DNA of 64,000 nucleotides, taken from assembly GCA_037176725.1 (NCBI GenBank), contig JAZBRS010000077.1, forward strand, positions 5,270,001 to 5,334,000. The letters are read 5' to 3'. The translations under genes and the position numbers were made by a program. Source of the stretch: Posidonia oceanica. Lineage: Eukaryota; Streptophyta; Magnoliopsida; Alismatales; Posidoniaceae. The first letter of the stretch is position 1. Each line of letters starts with the position of its first letter. Shown in pieces: positions 60,104-64,000 of the stretch. The notes beneath the pieces were generated by a model, which saw nothing but the letters and a program-made list of their open reading frames with translations, had not been told where the DNA came from and searched no databases.

Positions 60104-60867
60104 GGATGATATGATAAGTTTTAGATTTATCAGTCGGAAAAGAGGATATGATAAGTTTCGGACTTATCAGCCGGAAAGGAGTGATATAATAATTTTTGGC
60201 CTTATCGACCAGAAATGATAAGCTTCGGACTTATCAACCGCAAAAGGGATGATGTGATAAGTTTCGGACATATCGACTGGAAAGGATAAGTTTTGGACTT
60301 ATCTACCAGAAAAGGGATGATGTGATAAGTTTCGAACTTATCAACTGGAATAGATAAGTTTCGGACTTATCGACCGCAAAACGATTGATATGATAAGTTT
60401 TGGACTTACTGACAACAAAAGGATTGGTATGATAAGTTTCGGACTTATCAACCAGAATAGATAAGTTTCGGACTTATCGACCGCAAAAGGATTGATATGA
60501 TAAGTTTCAGACTTATCAACTGGAATAGATAAGTTTCAGACTTACCGACCACAAAAGGATTGATATGATAAGTTTCTGACTTATCAACCGGAATAGATAA
60601 GTTTCGGATTTACCGACCACAAAAGGATTGATATGATAAGTTTCAGACTTATCAATCGGAATAGATAAGTTTTGGACTTACCGACTGCAAAAGGATTGAT
60701 ATGATATCAACTGGAAAAGATATGTTTCAGACTTACCGACTGCAAAAGGATTGATATGAAAAGTTTCGGACTTATCAACCGGAATAGATATGTTTCGAAC
60801 TTATCAACCATTCAGACTTATCAACCATAATAGATAAGTTTTGAACTTATCGACCGCAAAAGGATTA
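60104..60867. repeat. 68-bp tandem array with palindromic core
   Basis: Unit starts GGATTGATATGATAAG at 60421, 60489, 60557, 60625 and 60693, exactly 68 bp apart; the next is at 60748 after a 13-bp loss. About 11 units. Each holds two copies of GATAAGTTTCGGACTTATC: 7-bp arms GATAAGT/ACTTATC around TTCGG. Confidence 0.92.
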
Positions 60868-61340
60868 TAACGGGAATACCAAAACCCGTTGATAGTTAGG
60901 GGTGTCAACCTGATGCACAGGATAAGACGATACCAATGGACACTAATGCCCCTGGTATCAAGAAAATATGTTAGACCTACGAGTCTATCGGTCAAGTGGA
61001 GTGGCGACAAGTCACCAAACTCGTTTGCTGGAAAATTAGACAATATGTGTAGACAACCCATTTGGACTCCCAATTGGCGGATTTCACGTGGAGGAACGAG
61101 CTCAGAAGCGACGAACCCCACTTTCCACCTAAACTGACCCAAACTCTCAAAACCCTGACTTAAACCCTCAAAACCAACCCACACTTTCCAAATTACCCAA
61201 AACATAACACCACAAGCACTCACAAAATCCAAAACCCATTGGTGGTTCAAGGACAAGGCTGTGGGCTGGGATTTCACTACACAGGCCCAGCCCACTTGGT
61301 GGCATGCTCTATTGCCACTCTCCATTTCCACTCTAAGTGG
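60868..61340. other. Unassigned stretch
   Basis: TGTAGACAACCC at 61046 looks like a plus-strand LTR start, but no matching end is seen. The minus-strand frame at 61382-60804 has no recognisable domain. Confidence 0.4.
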
Positions 61341-62858
61341 TGTAGTAACCCTGAAAATTGGCACGTCCATGCACGATGCCAAAGCTCGCGTGCACCGACC
61401 AATAGTAGGTCACTATTAGCGGGTGGATCCGAGGAAGGAAACTCAACTCGAAAACACTAGAAAAAGAGGAAAAAACAAAGATAAAGCAAAATCAGAGTCG
61501 CCACCAAGTCTATTAAATCGGGAGACAAGGAAAACCAAGGAAATGCATGAAAACATGCAAAATGATGCAATGCTATGCAATGATATGACTCATGCTTAGG
61601 ATGAGGGCATAGTGGTCACTGCGAGCCAAGAGAAAGGATAAGGACTCCTGTTACGCATGGGGAAGGTGTTAGGCACCCCCGATACGCCCGAAGAATCAGT
61701 CTTTCTTAGGTGTCTCGCTTGCATATGCAGGATTTCAGCAATTGCTTGCTTTTACTATACGCCCAAGGGGCGAGAGATGCTATGAATGCCTAATGAATGC
61801 TTAAACTTACTTAATATGTCATGATGCATGATTGAAATTAAACATGCAAACTATGTGCTCAACAGCGCTGCTAGAGTTCCGAACGGAGCGAGCCCTGGTT
61901 CGTAAGAACTCTGGACAGTAAGCATCATCGCCCTAATGCAATGCAGGTGGAAAAAAAAACAGCAGATAAACCATGCAATGCAAAGCGGCATGCGACATGG
62001 GTTTGTAAATGATATAAGCTTTGAAAACATGCTAGAAATCTAATCAAAGTGGAAATGCGGCAAAGCAATGGTAAACAGGCTCAAGAAGCAAATCTGTAAA
62101 CAGACAAGCGAGATAAACAAAATGCAAAGTGGCAAACAAGAGTGGCTTGGTCACTGTCTGAACTGTGGACGTGGTTGCTGCCCTAAGCGGTAGTTATACA
62201 TGTCGCCGATGAGATCAGTGAGGCACTTGGCGCTGGTCAGAGCAGCAACTGAAGCCAGTTGCTGGTGTGAGTGGTGTCTGAGCTTGTCGCCTGGGAAGCT
62301 AGTGATAGAGGCGTGCACAGTGCTTCTAGACAGTGACTTTCATGGCCGCAAACAAGCTAGCTAGATGATGCGAAATGACAAACTAAATGCATGATCCTAC
62401 AGATGGCATGATGAGGAATACAAGCATGCAAATAAACTGCAAAATGGATGTCTAGGTCGCAAGATACAACGGTCCAAAGGTTGGCCAGAGGAACGACCAA
62501 GAGTTGCAGGTGAGTTGCCGGTCTTAGTGGTGCCAGCACTGCAACTCGAGGTTTCCAAATAGTCAGCTTTGGGACCAAATCTGGAACCCATGGCTATGCA
62601 AAACTATGATCTAAGCATGCAATCTTAAAGAGCAAACATACACGATCACAGACATGCAAACAGAAAATAAAATGGAGCTCTAGGTTAGTCAGAGCGACAG
62701 CCCAAAGTCCGGCCATCTGACAGACGGAGGTGCAGGTTAGTCGCTGCTTCATGCAGCGCTTAACCTGGTAGGCCTCTAGTGTTGGAGAAGATGGCCAACA
62801 ATGGCTAAGCTAAGCACGATAAAATACGACTAAATATCAGAAAAGCATGCAAGGCATA
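61341..62858 (-). repeat. B-type LTR, truncated on the right
   Basis: Shares GAGTCGCCACCAAGTCTATT (61492), the conserved core (61641-61680) and ATGTGCTCA...CAGTAAGCATCATCGCCCTAATG (61853-61940) with F's LTR, at perhaps 75% identity. Its minus-strand 3' end is probably at 61341 (GGTTACTACA). It breaks at 62858. Hairpin-like GTCGCTGC/GCAGCGCT lies at 62731-62752. Confidence 0.68.
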
Positions 62859-64000
62859 TGTTGACACCCCATCTTGGCAGGCCTGGACCCTTGGAGCCCT
62901 CTTGGTGATTGCTGGATCAAACCCTAACCAAACCCTAACCCTAATCCTCCTCTCTGCCCTTCAAAATCAGCCTGTTTTGACCTAAACCTTTACCCCCCTT
63001 CCCAACCTCAAAACCTAACCAAAATCCATAGGAAAACCCACCACTATCCACCCAACAAACCTACCCCAAAACCTAGGAGTTTCCAAACCTAACCCATTCC
63101 CAAAAACCATAGGAAACCTAGGTGAAACTGCCCTTTTTCTACACCTTGAAACCCCTCCAAAACCTCCTTAAAATCAAACCAAAACTTCAGAACCAACACT
63201 TCAAACCCTAAACTACCCACTCACCAATTCTCACCCCATTCCAAGACCATTAAGACCCTCTTTCACCCAAATTATCCTTTTCTCTCTCCGGGATTATCAT
63301 TTTCTCTCTCCTCTCTCTCTCTCCTGATTATCATCTCTCTCTTCATCCCTTTCTTATCCTTTTTCTGGTCTGGCTGTGGGCCCCCTCTGTGCTTCTATCC
63401 TTCCTCTATCTTATCCCTATTTTTACTTTATTTTTAACACTTTTTCTGAATTTTAAAAAATCGTTTTCCTCCGACCTATCTCTTTTCCTCTTATCTCCCT
63501 CTTTTTTCCATTTCTTTCTTCCTTCTCTTTTTCTTTTCTCCCTTCTGCAAAATTCCACAAAAACCCATAAAAACCTGTAAAATCTCAAAACATAAAAGGA
63601 ACAAATCAGAACCCTAAGAAAAACAATTAAAAAATGTTAAACAAGCAATTAACAACTTAAACTTAACTAAAGCAAGCTAGAAAGAAAACCAAACATGCAA
63701 ACTAAAAAATGCAAAACAAATCAAAAGAAAACACTGAAAAATCAAGGAAAAAGCTAAATAGAATCAAAACCCACCAAAAATAAAAACCCCATCAGAAGAA
63801 TTAAGAGACAAACCCTAGAAAGGAGAATTAAAAATCAAACACTAAAACAAGTAATTAAAGAAGGCAAAAGACTTAACTTAATAAACATAAGAAAAACAAG
63901 TAAAAAACTTAATTAAAAAAGAAAAGAAAAACACATCTGAAAGACTTAAAAAAACACCCTATCAAACCAGAAAAATCCAACTAAAAACTTCAAGAAAAAA
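62859..64000 (+). repeat. Probable plus-strand LTR start, cut by the window edge
   Basis: TGTTGACACCCCATCTTGG at about 62860 resembles the TGTAGACACCCC starts of the other LTRs but points the other way, and homology to the B-type LTR stops here. A CT-rich zone (63260-63545) and an A-rich zone (63560-64000) follow. No gene. Confidence 0.45.

Noticed and set aside
61046..61340. Possible separate plus-strand LTR starting TGTAGACAACCC
   Set aside because: No partner LTR, end or target duplication can be seen; left unassigned.
62922..62945. AAACCCTAACC-like words resembling plant telomere repeat
   Set aside because: Only a few irregular copies inside a probable LTR; no tandem CCCTAAA array.
1..64000. 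CRISPR arrays, tRNA or rRNA genes, DNA-transposon terminal repeats
   Set aside because: Looked for and not found; the regular 68-bp array has no spacers and tRNA-like matches are only primer sites.

Overview
This window looks like heterochromatic, gene-poor DNA of a flowering plant; I see nothing that fixes the species. I find no intact host gene, tRNA or rRNA. Almost every base can be assigned to large Ty3/gypsy LTR retrotransposons of the Tat/Ogre type: tRNA-Arg-like primer sites, a second (archaeal-type) RNase H before the integrase, long LTRs of 1.6 to 2.8 kb, and extra antisense genes. All are decayed by stop codons and frameshifts.

Layout. The backbone is element B on the minus strand. 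Its 5' LTR ends at 53718 and its 3' part runs off the left edge. Three elements are nested in B. Element A (2734-24468, plus strand, 21.7 kb) sits in B's RNase H. Element C (30397-40072, plus) sits in B's gag. Element D (41866-51600, minus) sits in B's 5' LTR. Each is bounded by a 5-bp target duplication: AGTAG/GGTAG for A, perfect TAGGA for C, GCTAT/GCTAC for D. B itself lies in an older LTR fragment E (53719-54176, A-family, plus), which abuts another minus-strand LTR, H (54177-54581). To the right are a degraded stretch (54582-56873), the 3' LTR of a minus-strand element F (56874-59688) with its polypurine tract, a 68-bp tandem array (60104-60867), another B-type LTR (61341-62858) and a probable plus-strand LTR start (62859 to the end).

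How the parts relate. A carries the full set of functions: gag, two aspartic-protease domains in tandem, a G-patch, reverse transcriptase, RNase H, archaeal-type RNase H and integrase. Downstream it carries two antisense genes of the plant mobile domain (PMD) type, one of which keeps eight exons. C and D share A's LTR family and gag but have no pol and no antisense block, so they look like non-autonomous partners.

The most unusual signal is in the non-coding DNA. Each LTR family carries its own short palindromic word, repeated many times (AGTCGCC/GGCGACT in A, C and D; GCGTCTTA/TAAGACGC in F; GATAAGT/ACTTATC in the array beside F). The words occupy comparable positions but differ in sequence between families. 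This resembles family-specific recognition motifs known from VANDAL transposons; that functional reading is inference.
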